DNA of 64,000 bases from Cepaea nemoralis (lineage: Eukaryota > Mollusca > Gastropoda > Stylommatophora > Helicidae), in contig JACEFZ010028312.1 in NCBI GenBank assembly GCA_014155875.1, forward strand, positions 532,501-596,500, read 5' to 3'. Each line of letters opens with the position of its first letter. Positions within the stretch are counted from its first letter, which is position 1. Position numbers and translations under genes: made by a program. Shown one piece after another: positions 54,365-64,000 of this stretch. The notes beneath the pieces are model-generated. The model did no database searches. It saw only the letters and a program-made list of their open reading frames with translations, and was not told the origin of the DNA.

Positions 54365-54930
54365 AAGAGTACTGGGCATAGGGTGCTAGCCCGAGTCATT
54401 GTATAGACCAATCAAGCAGGACGTGACGATTCCTTGGGTGAGCCCAGTACCAGAGCGCTATGTGTCGGCTCTGTAATTATGGAAGCCTCCTTGGATGGCG
54501 GGAAATGCCCATGGTCTGCCCTTGAAGGCTGACCGGGATGTCTTCGGCTGTTCTAAATGGGCCAGCTGGGATGGGGGATATCACAACAGTGAGAGTCAAA
54601 TGTCCTACGAAACCCTCGGGAAGGTTAACCCGGTCAACAAATGCCCGCAGAAGTCGGATGTCTCAGCCTAATGGCGGAAGAATGCAGCTCTACTGTAAAC
54701 AGGATAACGCAATCACATCCAAATAAACTCTACGGATGAACGCAGAAGTATAGACCAATCAAGGCATGACACATTGTGTCAGCTCTTACTTCCCAGGTCA
54801 TTCTCTGGTACCGACTAGGCTGGGCTGACCCGAAAGTCCAGATCAATTTTAAAAATCTGCCTCGATGTGAATCCGATTCCATGACTGCGATCAGCAGGCA
54901 TGCATGCTAAGTCACTGCGCTACTGCAGCT
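54365..54930 (-). mobile_element. SINE family E, split by full-length E2
   Basis: The left part (54365-54416: gtactgggcatagggtgcta; accaatcaag) and right part (54764-54925: acttcccaggtcattctctg; ctaggctgggctgacccga) together parallel the SINE E copy at 57555-57775. The insertion 54417-54747 separates them. Confidence 0.7.
54417..54747 (+). mobile_element. Element E2, longest copy, with 16-bp TSD
   Basis: A 331-bp insertion flanked exactly by gtatagaccaatcaag at 54401-54416 and 54748-54763. The last 135 bp match E2 at 36684 and 6041 (ctcgggaaggttaacccggt ... gatgaacgcagaag). The first about 200 bp (ggacgtgacgattccttggg, gtctgcccttgaaggctgac) are absent from the two other copies, which begin at the same internal point. 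Only one AAG-type unit remains at the tail. Confidence 0.88.
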
Positions 54931-54959
54931 CACTAGGCTAGGCTATTGTAAAAGGAATA

Positions 54960-56400
54960 TGTTTTAGACAAAACTAAAATATGAAAGGAAAACAAATAAA
55001 ACAGTTGACTAGCCATACAATACAAAATACTGGTTTACTGTCTCCACAGACACTTCTAGAGGAAATGCACTCTAAATTTATGAACAAACAACAAAAATTA
55101 TAGCACAGCGTAAGCCATGAATAATGTCAGACCAATCATACAAACTTGTATATAAAACATTATCCACAAAAACACTTGTCCAGACATTATGACCACACAT
55201 ACACCACTTTCATAAAGAAACATATCAGACAGCCTCACAATATCCCTCATGTGCAAGAGGGAATATTGTACAACATATTCCTGAGAGCAAACACAACAGT
55301 TACATTCTGAAGCAAACTACACCACAACCATAGAAGACTACAAATCAAAATCTAAATGCATTAATGCAGACACTTATATTAAATTATCATTATTTAACAA
55401 TTGCAAAAGGTCAACTGCCTGTTTTCAATAAGCCAACATAATGCCAATATACTTTAGCAACTCTAACATTTCAGTATGAAATATATCAGTAACAATTTTA
55501 AACTGAGCATTTTGGTCCCACACTTTCATCTCCACATCACTGTACATTCAAGGAGGAATGTCTTACAATGCCAGGGTGACATGTAGGAAAAACAATATAG
55601 GAATGTAGATAAATATATCTATCAACAAAAGAAGCGGAAATTATTAATACAATTAAATGCTGTAATATATTTGTCATGACAAATAAAATGAACACACTTT
55701 CTATATATGTCCATGGCCCACTACTAAAGCAGACTAAAGTGTCTGAACATTTGGCCGGCTGAGAGATAGTTTCAGCAAATACTGAGAACAGTGAAGGTCA
55801 GGCTAATTAACCATATGCACATGTGGATTGGCGCTGCAGACAGCAGACTACATACTCCAAGACTGCTCAAAATACAACATATCTAGACCTAGAGAATCAA
55901 CTGTGGAAGATACACTCCATGGGCCACTGAGTGAACTAAAAACAGTGAAATTCATACAAGAGACAACATTGCAGTTATAGACAAATTCAAGTGAATGAAA
56001 AAAGGTCTGAAAGGTCAACCAGAAGCAGTCTGCCACTGGGGTGAGCATTGTGTGGATGTGGCATGCATGTCACTGTGAGATGACTTGCACTGAACATTAT
56101 GTTTCTTCAGACACTGGCCAGCTGGCAACTTTCATAATTCAATCAACTGGAATGAATAACAACATTGCTTTGAGCAAATTACACCGGCCAGGTCAGTCCT
56201 CCTAATTAATTATTTACAGCTCAACTAGATCTCACTGCCCAACTAGATCTCACTGCCGAGTGAGCAAACAAGAAAACAAATGTAGTGTTAAGGATAGCAA
56301 AGGGGTGATCTTTCCAGGACAATCATTCATAGGGGTGTGAGGTAATAGACTATCCATACACTAGGTCACTGCACGATGAAGACAGGTGACCAGCTGCCTT
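54960..56400. other. AT-rich unique-looking sequence, no gene recognised
   Basis: About 1.4 kb with little repetition and no long ORF. On the minus strand it lies downstream of the FPGS exon and could include a long 3' UTR or be intergenic. No clear polyadenylation signal in minus orientation was settled on. Confidence 0.35.
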
Positions 56401-56431
56401 CCACACATTGTATCTGTACCAGGGGCAGATG

Positions 56432-56785
56432 TGGCACCCCTGTATAGAAGGCTGAATTAAACTATACCTAAAATGTGGCGCCCATGTACAGAAGGCTGAA
56501 TTAAACTATACCTAAAATGTGGCGCCCATGTACAGAAGGCTGAATTAAACTATACCTAAAATGTGGCACCCATGTACAGAAGGTTGAATTAAACTATACC
56601 TAAAATGTGGCACCCATGTACAGAAGGCTGAATTAAACTATACCTAAAATGTGGCATCCATGTACAGAAGGCTGAATTAAACTATACCTAAAATGTGGCA
56701 CCCATGTACAGAAGGTTGAATTAAACTATACCTAAAATGTAGCATCCATGTACAGAAGGCTGAATTAAACTATACCTAAAATGTT
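56432..56785. repeat. Minisatellite, 44-bp unit, 8 copies
   Basis: The unit ggcgcccatgtacagaaggc + tgaattaaactatacctaaaatgt starts at 56477 and 56521 and so on. Few substitutions (ggcacc, ggcatc, aggttg). Confidence 0.93.
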
Positions 56786-56809
56786 GTGTCAATAAAGTCA
56801 TGTACACTA

Positions 56810-57005
56810 TGCCGCCAAGCCTTGAGGTGTATATGGTGCTAGACTCATATTTTCACAATCAATACTCAAGGGATGAGGTGATCCATATCACACCGGCAAC
56901 CTTTACCTCCCAGAACATTCTGTGGTGACCACTTGAGGCTGGATCGCTCTGACAGAACAGGTACATGTGATAAAATATCCCAGCAAAGAGGATGGGATCA
57001 CTGGG
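56810..57005 (-). mobile_element. SINE family E fragment
   Basis: Contains atatggtgctagactcatat, ggcaacctttacctcccaga and cacttgaggctggatcgc in SINE E order. The tRNA-like end is not well preserved. Confidence 0.6.
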
Positions 57006-57554
57006 TACTGAAGGAAAGTGTGCTGGCCAGTTCTCTCAGTGGTCAACAAAAATTGTCAACAGGCAACTGAACTCAGACCACTAGACTGGTAAGCCAGAAA
57101 CAATGCACAACGTTATAAATGTACGTTTTTTTTTCCACCCTAAGAAACTGAAGAAGAAAAAATGTGCAGATTGTATTCACAAAGAAGAAAAAAAAAGCAG
57201 CAATAGAAACAGAAATATAGCAGAAGTTAAACTGAAATGTTATGTCATACAATTGTCCATACACTGCTGTAGTACAGGTTGAGATCATTCACAAGCATGG
57301 TAAAAATGCACAAACAAACATATTTAACTACTAAAAGATTCTTGATGCACTGAACTGCTGCATGTCAATTTATGTTTCCATGCTGAGATCTTGTATGAGC
57401 AGGCAATATATGAAAGGAGTGCACCTTGGCAGTGTCAAGCATTTAAACGATGCATTACCTGATCATTATTCTCTAGCGTATGATCACTACAGATGATGGG
57501 GGATCTAAAAAAAATAGCCCTGCCCAGATCTATAAGTAATTCTGTGGTAAGACA

Positions 57555-57780
57555 AGGTGTATTGGGTATATGGTGCCTGCCCCATATGTTTTAACCAATC
57601 TACAATCACAGGGTGATGTCATCAATGTTTTGGCACCTTTACTTCCCAGGGAACTTCCCAGCGCCCAATTTAGGATGGGTTGACCTGGCAGCCTAGGACG
57701 CTGGAAAAAAATCTGTCTTGAAGAAGACTTGAACACACATGCCCATCAGGCAAGCGTGCTACTGAACTCCCAACTCTATA
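57555..57780 (-). mobile_element. SINE family E copy
   Basis: Contains gtattgggtatatggtgcct, cacctttacttcccagggaa, tttaggatgggttgacctgg and acttgaacacacatgcccat (reverse of the tRNA-like B-box region). About 220 bp. Confidence 0.7.
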
Positions 57781-58235
57781 GTGGATGTGTTTAAAAATTT
57801 TTGTGGCAACAGAAAGTTGGGAGACTGAAATAAATTTTTCACAGAAAAAGAAGTCAAAAGCCAACAGTTACACTGCACGTACAAATAAATGATTCCCGTT
57901 CTTTCTCTAAATAAAAGCTACAAGATGTATATGGGGAGATGCTTGCTTGTCTGTTGTTCTTTAGGCTACAGTGCTAACCAATCATGGACAGATGTAACAT
58001 TTGACTGCCCTCAAATAAACTCAGAAATACTGGGGATCTAAAGTTATGAACACATCTCTCATACAGTCAGGCAAGACTGCCTAGCTCAACACTATGCAAC
58101 CACTCAGAAATTCAATAAAATTGTAAATATCAAATAGTTAAACATTCAAGGTAATTTGTCATTCTACAGAAAAATAACGATTCTCAGGCAAATATAGCTT
58201 CTTGCACAATCACTACTGATGTATACTAACATATG
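57781..58235. other. No gene recognised
   Basis: AT-rich spacer between SINE E and S2, without coding content. Confidence 0.4.
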
Positions 58236-58239
58236 GCTA

Positions 58240-58475
58240 CCAGGCAAAAGGTTTAATGCAATTTGTAATCCCGCATATCGCGTTTGAAACACAGCTGCAG
58301 GCAATTTGGAAGCAGACCGCCTTGCATTGGTTCCCATACAATGGTATGAGTGCCAGATGTTCGGAAAGCAATGGCAAACTACTAAAGGTAAACTTGCCAA
58401 AAATCATAAACAGCCGAACAATTCTGTGGTTGACTGCCACGGCCTATAAAAGATATGCAACTAACTTTTTTAATA
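58240..58475 (+). mobile_element. SINE S2 copy
   Basis: Contains gcaatttgtaatcccgcata, cgcgtttgaaacacagctg, agcagaccgccttgcattgg, aagcaatggcaaactactaa and agatatgcaactaac. If the FPGS transcript extends this far it would lie in its 3' UTR, antisense. Confidence 0.75.
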
Positions 58476-58822
58476 CTAACATATGCTCATTTACTTTCAA
58501 CAGTGTCTTGTTTGGTCTCTTGGCTTTTTTACAATGAAAGGAAACTTGAGCTGAAAGGTGTTGTTGAATGCATCTTTGTTACAATTATGTTAGATCACAG
58601 GCTACCCTACCCATCACAACTTGATCTGCTGCAGTTAATATCTTTCAATGAGTAGAGTCACAGTATAATTTCTAATTAGCTAATATCAGCCGAAGGTTGC
58701 TTTGTGCTAAAAGGCATAAATGGTTATAAACCAAACAATTGACCGCCACAAGATGCACCACATCTTAATACTGCATCCAGCACATGAAACAAAAATAGCA
58801 CCCAGTCCAATGGAATATCAGT

Positions 58823-59505
58823 TCAGTCGTTCATGTTTGGAAAAAGGACAGACAGAACCACACCCACCAGCTTGGAGGAGCCTGTAACCAGCACCTGGAT
58901 GTGGTCTGCTTCCCTCATCAATGAAGGGGCAGTTGGAAGCAGCTCTTTGGGGGATTTCATACAAGAGGCCACAGCAGGATCTTTGCCTTGTGTTGCCCAG
59001 ACCAAAGCCTGAAGTGCACACTCGAATGTTTGAGATTCTTCTGTCCTGGCCCCACCTGGCGAGTTTTGCCCCTGAGCTACGCTAGGATTTATCACACTTT
59101 CGCCATTTTGATAATAAACTTCCTTGTCATTGGCCAGAGAAATGATGTCCAGCTCAGGTGAGCCCCACACATTTGCAGACAAGTTCCCACAGTCTATTTC
59201 CCCATTGTGGATTCTGTCACCAGTTGCTAAAATATTGGTGTCATTTTGAATTGAGCCATATCCATTTGAAATATGTTCATGATCATTTTCATTGGCTGCA
59301 TCAATTTCTTCAAAAATGTCTTGTTTTGTGTGAGCAGAAACAAAGCCATTTGTAGTGGAGTAATATTTCTTGAAAAACGCTGGCTCGCTACTTAGTCTGT
59401 CTTTGTCGCCACCATGTGATGTGGAGGGAAGGGAATCCCAAACTGATTTCATCTTCTCGACAAGAACATTCTCAACTTCTGCATCAATCTTTGAATATCG
59501 CTGGT
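58823..59505 (-). CDS. FPGS: Folylpolyglutamate synthase, terminal coding exon
   Basis: FPGS adds glutamates to folates in cytosol and mitochondria, which retains them in the cell. On the minus strand a pyrimidine-rich stretch ending ttaatatttcag (rc of 59506-59520) is followed by an open exon of about 226 codons to a TGA at 58823-58825. It starts in phase inside a D-Q-R-Y codon run. The C-terminus reads FECALQALVWATQGKDP and, after a spacer, LMREADHIQVLVTGSSKLVG followed by VVLSVL. This matches the family's conserved end (ALQW..QGRDP and HVLVTGSLHLVGGVL). The start (DQRYSKIDAEVENVLVEKMK) fits the helix after the DQ intron site of animal FPGS. The middle, about residues 35-150, is acidic, Asn/Ser-rich and probably disordered, and longer than I expect from vertebrate FPGS. 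Upstream exons are not seen within 59.5-64 kb. Confidence 0.85.
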
Positions 59506-59520
59506 CTGAAATATTAATAA
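59506..59520 (-). promoter_or_regulatory. Splice acceptor of the FPGS terminal exon
   Basis: On the minus strand tttctttcttattaatatttcag precedes the exon in two parts: a polypyrimidine stretch and a TTTCAG acceptor at 59506-59511. An attaat just upstream could serve as branch-point sequence. Confidence 0.7.
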
Positions 59521-59559
59521 GAAAGAAAATGTTACAATCACTGGAGTAATCATCCATGG

Positions 59560-60010
59560 GTCAAAGGACTGGCTGCTACATCAAGCACAAATCTTTACGG
59601 AAAACAACAGCAATGAGAAGTGAATCAGTCAAATTCTGCATGCACTAACAGCTGTGTCATTTATCATCATCAAATACCATCACATATAAGGTAGGCTGTA
59701 AGAAGTCTTCAACATTCTTTGTCTTCTGTCTACACTGAGCACTCATACAGGCTTCTTTGTGTCCATCTCCTGTTGTACTTTACTCATTTGCAATGTCTTG
59801 CATGCTTTCCCCTCAACACAAGATATTTTGTGTCTTTGTATGGTTGAAGTATCTTAATTGTCTGACCTTGCTCACATGCTGCGTTCAATCCAGTTTTTGT
59901 AATACTTCTGTTTTCTTCTTCCTCATAGTTCTATTCATAGATATGTGCACATTTAAAACACTTCAATGTCACCCTCGCGTTGTTTACTAACAGTTCACGT
60001 TATGGTTTTT
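59560..60010. other. Presumed FPGS intron sequence, no exon recognised
   Basis: Unique-looking AT-rich DNA. No minus-strand frame shows FPGS motifs such as the P-loop or the Omega-loop region, so the preceding exon must lie farther right. Confidence 0.4.
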
Positions 60011-60019
60011 TGGGCGTTT

Positions 60020-60255
60020 GCTCAGTTTGAACTCAAGTGTAGTCCATACACACTTCTAGTAGTGCTGGACTGAATTTTGCGTGTGGATTAGTGTTCCCTA
60101 TTAACAGTGTCCCTCCCTTTCAGGTGAAACCACTCTGACTTTAGAGGCACATGTAATTTATGTCTCCAAGTCAAGGATGGTAGGTCAACATTTTAGTCCA
60201 ACTGTCTGGTGTAGGGGTGTTCTTATCCATTCGGCCATGCTGACCTACACTGCTG
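60020..60255 (-). mobile_element. SINE family D copy
   Basis: Contains gaactcaagtgtagtccata, gcgtgtggattagtgttccc, tcaggtgaaaccactctgac and tctccaagtcaaggatggta. The tRNA-like head (reverse) is at the right end (ccattcggccatgctgac). Confidence 0.75.
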
Positions 60256-60269
60256 TTTGTGTTTCTTAT

Positions 60270-60595
60270 ATTGTCTTATAGAGCCCATACTGACATATGC
60301 ATGTGAAATAAGGAAGCAGGAAAACCTATACACATCAGGTGGCAGCATTGATGTGGTTTCAGAGGAAAATGCATAGAATATCATGGATGGGTGGAAAACA
60401 GAATGAGGTACTTTTTTTTAAGAAGCAGATGAAAACCATAAATTGATCAAAGAAGGTAGATGTGGACAGCCAAGAATTTCCCAGGCATGTTATGAGGAGA
60501 CATAAATTTGAAAACTTAGTGACAACCAGCTAACTTGGGAAAATAGCAAAGGGTAGACAAACAGATAAAAATATAAATAGCTTGGCCATATGGTA
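60270..60595 (+). pseudogene. Diverged LINE-A fragment
   Basis: The plus strand encodes IEPILTYACEIR, MWFQRKMHRISWMGGKQNE, a split FPRHVMRRHKFENLVTTS and NSLAIWYDC, parallel to IEPVLLYGCEAW, MWFLRKMQRIPWTARKTNE, FGHVMRRNGLENLVTTG and DGLALWHGR of LINE-A. Frameshifts at about 60330 and 60415. It runs straight into a 33-bp tandem array. Confidence 0.75.
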
Positions 60596-60596
60596 T

Positions 60597-60866
60597 GATT
60601 GTCACCAGAACTGAGATGGCTGGTGATTTATTTGTCACCAGAACTGAGATGGCTGGTGATTTATTTGTCACCAGAACTGAGATGGCTGGTGATCTATTTG
60701 TCACCAGAACTGAGATGGCTGGTGATTTATTTGTCACCAGAACTGAGATGGCTGGTGATTTATTTGTCACCAGAACTGAGATGGCTGGTGATTTATTTGT
60801 CACCAGAACTGAGATGGCTGGTGATTTATTTGTCACCAGAACTGAGATGGCTGGTGATTTATTTGT
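60597..60866. repeat. Minisatellite, 33-bp unit, 8 copies
   Basis: The unit gtcaccagaactgagatggc + tggtgatttattt is nearly invariant (one ctattt variant). It stays open in three frames because the unit is a multiple of 3. It begins at the point where the LINE-A fragment would read ggtcgagacagaaacacgg. Confidence 0.95.
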
Positions 60867-60869
60867 GCT

Positions 60870-61165
60870 TGCTTAGCTTTGGACTCAAACGTAGTCCACA
60901 CGCTTGCTACTACTTCTAGTACACTGGACTGACTGACTGTTGCATGTGGATTAGCCTTCCCGATTACCAGTGTTCCCCTGCCATCAGGCGAACCCACTCA
61001 GACTTCAGAGGAACATGTAATTTACGCCCCCCAAGTCAAGGACGAGAAGTCAACATATCAACATTTTGGTCCAACTGACCGGTGTTGGGGATGAACCCGC
61101 TACCTTAGCATACTGGAAGTTTAACTGTGCGCGCTCTTTTCCATTCGCCATGCCAGCCTCCATGA
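60870..61165 (-). mobile_element. SINE family D, most complete copy
   Basis: About 295 bp: actcaaacgtagtccacacg, catgtggattagccttccc, ccatcaggcgaacccactca and ccccaagtcaaggacgagaa, ending in the reverse of a class II tRNA-like head (gatgaacccgctacctt is the reverse B-box region, ttccattcgccatgccagc the reverse A-box region). It shares its head with the piece at 28441. Confidence 0.8.
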
Positions 61166-61169
61166 CAAG

Positions 61170-61480
61170 TGACGTTTGAGATGGCCAACCATGAATTTGA
61201 TGGCTCTGCAGCCAATAATTTCCATGCAAATAGCTAACCAATTCACCAAGAGTAACTACGGAACAGATTTTTATAGTTTATAGCACAAATAAATACTTTT
61301 TTGAATCTCCATACATTATTCAGATATTGTTCTCAAAAATAAAAATAAAAAAATATTACTTCTTAAATTTTTGTGTTGTTAAAGCCAATTTACTCTATTG
61401 AAACTTCATTGCTTGTTCCATTTTTTAAATTATTATTTATTTTTAACGGGGGTGGGGGTGTGTTTGGAAAAGAAAATTTT
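61170..61480. other. No gene recognised
   Basis: AT-rich spacer in the presumed intron. Confidence 0.4.
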
Positions 61481-61499
61481 CACGATTGATCTTATGTGG

Positions 61500-62195
61500 C
61501 TAACCATTAGAGAGCTCATGATTGCGGACGACCAAGCACTAATAGCAAAATCAGAAGCTGAATTACAAGACCACATGTATGTCTAAACGAAATGTGTAGG
61601 GAATATAACATGAAAATTAGCACAAGTAAAACAGAGGTAATGACTATAACTAAAGAAGAAAAAGCAACAACAATTCACCTAAATGAACATCCCTTGAAAC
61701 AAGTAGAGAGTTTCAAGTACATGGAAGTATAATATCATAAAATGGCAAAGCAGAAGACGAGATCGAAAATAGAAGCAATAAGGTAAACCAACTCATTGGA
61801 CAAATGGTACCAATACTAAAGAACAAACATGTATCAATAACTACTAAGAAAGCACTGTACAACACAATCTTCCTACCAACTCTATGTTACCAATGCCAAA
61901 CCTGGACAATGACAGAAAAAGAGAAAAGAATAATCACAACAGAAATGAGATTCCTGAGAAGAATACTCAACGTATCAAGAAGAGATAAGATCAGAAATGA
62001 AGAAATCAGGACTAAAGTGGGGGTTATAGCTGCACTAGATTTTATTAGAAGGCAAATGGTTTGGCCATGCAAGTAAGTTACCAACTAACAGTATACCACA
62101 ACAAGCAATGATGTACAGACCAGAGGGAAGCAGAGGAAGCCGACCACGTAAACGATGGACACAGGGAATAACAGTATCCATGGGAATATTGACAC
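61500..62195 (+). pseudogene. LINE fragment, fourth RT family
   Basis: Plus-strand blocks: LMIADDQALIAKSEAELQD (degenerate catalytic YADD box, here IADD), EYNMKISTSKTEVMTITK, LCYQCQTWTMTEKEKRIITT, EMRFLRRILNVSRRDKIRNE and EIRTKVGV, ending with a GRPRKRW-like block at about 62140. Distinct from A, B and J. Frames are broken near 61590, 61730 and 62075. It lies antisense to FPGS, within its presumed intron. Confidence 0.75.
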
Positions 62196-62384
62196 ATAAA
62201 GCCCATAAGTGGGTACTCTCCCGCTGTTTATACTTCACCTCGACACCGCAAGGTACAAGAGGTGAACATGGTGAGATATGATGAGATCATATGTGGTACA
62301 TTCAATGTGTGACTTACTAGACATTATTCTCAAATCTGAGCATGCATCTACTCCAAATTTCACCACGGATACTAATTTTTCTAT

Positions 62385-62760
62385 AAGGGGGGCTTCAAAT
62401 TAAAACCTTAAATATACCCCCCCCCCCCTCTCCGCCCACCAGAATATATTTCTGATAAAGTAAAGAACAAATATCATTTGTTGATGTAATCACACTGCAT
62501 TCAATGCAAATCCTCCAGCGCCAATAAAGTGGTTGGATTACTATAAACAAAAATTACCACCTGCTGTACCTCTTCATCAGGCCGAAAAATGTTGAAACCT
62601 CCTATTCCATTCATAAACTTGCTGGACTGATGGGCATGCATCACCATACTGGATCTTCATTCGACGATGAATTTCTATAAGTTTCACCCCTTCACTGATC
62701 AAACAATGGAAAAAAGAACGCTGCTCCTTTGTGGTGCATGTCAAAAGTGGGATGGTCATC
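62385..62760 (-). pseudogene. Mariner-like relic, N-terminal transposase
   Basis: The minus strand from 62759 encodes EQRSFFHCLISEGVKLIEIH and RRMKIQYGDACPSVQQVYEW, then NRRFQHFS. This is the helix-turn-helix start of mariner-type transposases. The other side has ggggcttcaaattaaaacct, a mariner-type terminal repeat. The central DDD/DDE domain is absent. Homologous to 17150-17490, so both descend from one internally deleted element family. Confidence 0.75.
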
Positions 62761-62764
62761 TTTG

Positions 62765-62960
62765 AACTGTCCTTATGGCGTCACCAACCTGTCGTCCTTG
62801 ACTTGGGGACGTAAATTAGAAGTACCTCTGAAGTGGGTTCACCTGATGATGAGGACACTGTTAATAGGGAAAGCTAATCCACACGCAAAATTCAGTCCAT
62901 CACTACTATAAATAATGTGTATGGACTACGCTTGAGTTCAAAGCGAGCGAGCGCAAAAAA
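62765..62960 (+). mobile_element. SINE family D copy, opposite orientation
   Basis: The reverse complement contains the D blocks: here gtccttgacttggggacgta, gtgggttcacctgatgatga, aagctaatccacacgcaaaa and atggactacgcttgagttca. It directly abuts the mariner relic. Confidence 0.75.
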
Positions 62961-62964
62961 AGAG

Positions 62965-63365
62965 GTTTCCCTCTGTTCTGTGCAGACACCAATTAATGAG
63001 TTGTAGCGTATGAGTAGTTTTCGTCGTTCACATTTCTGGTCCATACAATAGGATTGGTTTGATGCCAGATTAAACAGTTTTGGTACTATATTCAATTTCT
63101 TTTGACTTCCACAAATGAAAGCTACGCTGGCTTTTGTGGATGTATGTTTGCTTAAAACATCACGTGATTACTTCTAGTGACTGTACCTGAGTGTTGTCCC
63201 AGAGGTTCATACTCCGAAGCTATGGACGGACAAAACGCTGCACCGTCAAAGTTGACATTCTGAAAGGCAGAAACATACTTGCAATCAGTCAAATGTTACT
63301 CAGATGTCAACAAGTTCAAGCTGACTGTAGCTTTTTAAAAGAAATATATACAAGTTGATGTCTGA
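62965..63365. other. No gene recognised
   Basis: Mixed-composition sequence with no recognised domain or repeat. Confidence 0.4.
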
Positions 63366-63369
63366 AGGT

Positions 63370-63665
63370 GTCAGAAGCAGCAGCGGAGTAGGAGGAAGAA
63401 GAAGCAGAAGCAAATGAAGAGGAAGCAGAAGAAGAAGCAGAAGCAAATGAAGAGGAAATAGAAGATGAAGAAGCAAATGAAGAGGAAAGAGAAGCAAATG
63501 AAGAGGAAACAGAAGCAAATGAAGAGGAAACAGAAGCAAATCAAGAGGAAACAGAAGATGAAGAAGCAAATTAAGAGAAAGCAGAAGAAGAAACAGAAGC
63601 AAATGAAGAAGAAGCAGAAGAGACAAGCAGAAAAAGAAGCAGAAGAGACAAGCAGAAGCAGAAGA
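63370..63665. repeat. Purine-only GAA/GCA-rich tract
   Basis: About 290 bp built from gaagcaaatgaagaggaa and gaagcagaag units, nearly free of pyrimidines apart from c in gca and t in aat. The Lys/Glu ORF on the plus strand and the Leu-rich ORF on the minus strand are artefacts. Confidence 0.9.
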
Positions 63666-63884
63666 AATGTTACACTGTGTGGCCATCAAGAATCCCTGCA
63701 CATACAGTGTAATTACAAAGAAAATGTAATGCCCACTGCATGCTAACTTATTAGGCAATTGTCTTGACAATTTAACAATGAGTTATTCGTACCGGGTTCC
63801 ACACTCTGAAACTGAGATCCTGTGCCACTGTAGAATATATCCAATGCTGTCAATCCATTTGCTTTCATGTCCTCCCTACTGCCA

Positions 63885-64000
63885 GGATTGGGCTTGCTAG
63901 GATTGGGTCACTGCTAGGATTGGGCCACTGCAAGGATTGGGCCACTGCAAGGATTGGGTCACTGCAAGGATTAGGTCACTGATAGGATTAGGCCTGCTAG
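63885..64000. repeat. Minisatellite, 17-bp unit, running off the window
   Basis: The unit aggattgggccactgca recurs every 17 bp (63916, 63933 and so on), about 7 copies, continuing past the right edge. Confidence 0.9.

Noticed and set aside
63300..63770. Lys/Glu-rich or Leu-rich proteins
   Set aside because: Low-complexity purine tract, with both strands open for compositional reasons.

Overview
This 64 kb window comes from a eukaryotic, almost certainly animal, genome. It contains an intron-bearing gene fragment, non-LTR retrotransposons, tRNA-derived SINEs, hAT, mariner and Helitron DNA transposons, long minisatellites and very long pure microsatellites, and there is no operon-like gene packing. 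The mix of jockey/I-like LINEs with RNase H, RT fragments of the kind often annotated as craniofacial-development-protein-2-like, and AT-target Helitrons would fit a mollusc. That placement is inference and is not proven by the sequence.

Only one stretch looks like a conventional host gene: the terminal coding exon of folylpolyglutamate synthase (FPGS) at 58823-59505 on the minus strand. It has a good splice acceptor, a stop codon and the family's C-terminal VLVTGS..LVG motif. The rest of that gene would lie to the right, in or beyond 59.5-64 kb, which here looks like repeat-filled intron.

Layout. 1-8 kb: a TSD-flanked SINE, LINE fragments, a 2 kb array of 76-bp repeats, and a LINE copy split by a small element next to its catalytic motif. 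8-16 kb: LINE 3' ends, an 87-bp coding-length minisatellite, a 39/45-bp higher-order minisatellite and simple repeats. 16-21 kb: a LINE with its TSD, a mariner relic, and a complete but degenerate hAT element with both termini and an 8-bp TSD. 21-26 kb: sparse sequence with one unrecognised 102-codon ORF and a second TSD-flanked SINE. 26-32 kb: a jockey/I-like LINE (RT plus RNase H), a TTAGGG-containing degenerate repeat, and a 31-bp minisatellite with a hAT MITE inserted in it. 32-39 kb: a 340-bp element nested in a LINE, a 44-bp minisatellite with a small retroelement in it, and a degenerate Cys-rich/coiled-coil ORF. 39.5-46 kb: a second hAT transposase (opposite strand) broken by a 2.1 kb insertion, a perfect 35-bp palindrome at its broken end, and a LINE with another LINE nested in it. 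46-50 kb: 43- and 33-bp minisatellites and a 726-codon open LINE ORF. 50.5-53 kb: two related Helitrons inserted at A|T, with multiplied 3' ends. 53-64 kb: LINE and SINE relics, more minisatellites and the FPGS exon.

Most genes here are mobile-element genes and do not form a cellular pathway. The order of events can be read from nested insertions, several with target-site duplications that I located by eye. I found no convincing new multi-gene system. The most notable structures are the paired Helitrons with tandemly repeated terminal hairpins, the nested LINE/SINE insertions, two small retroposon families of unknown ancestry, and the FPGS exon with an enlarged middle segment.
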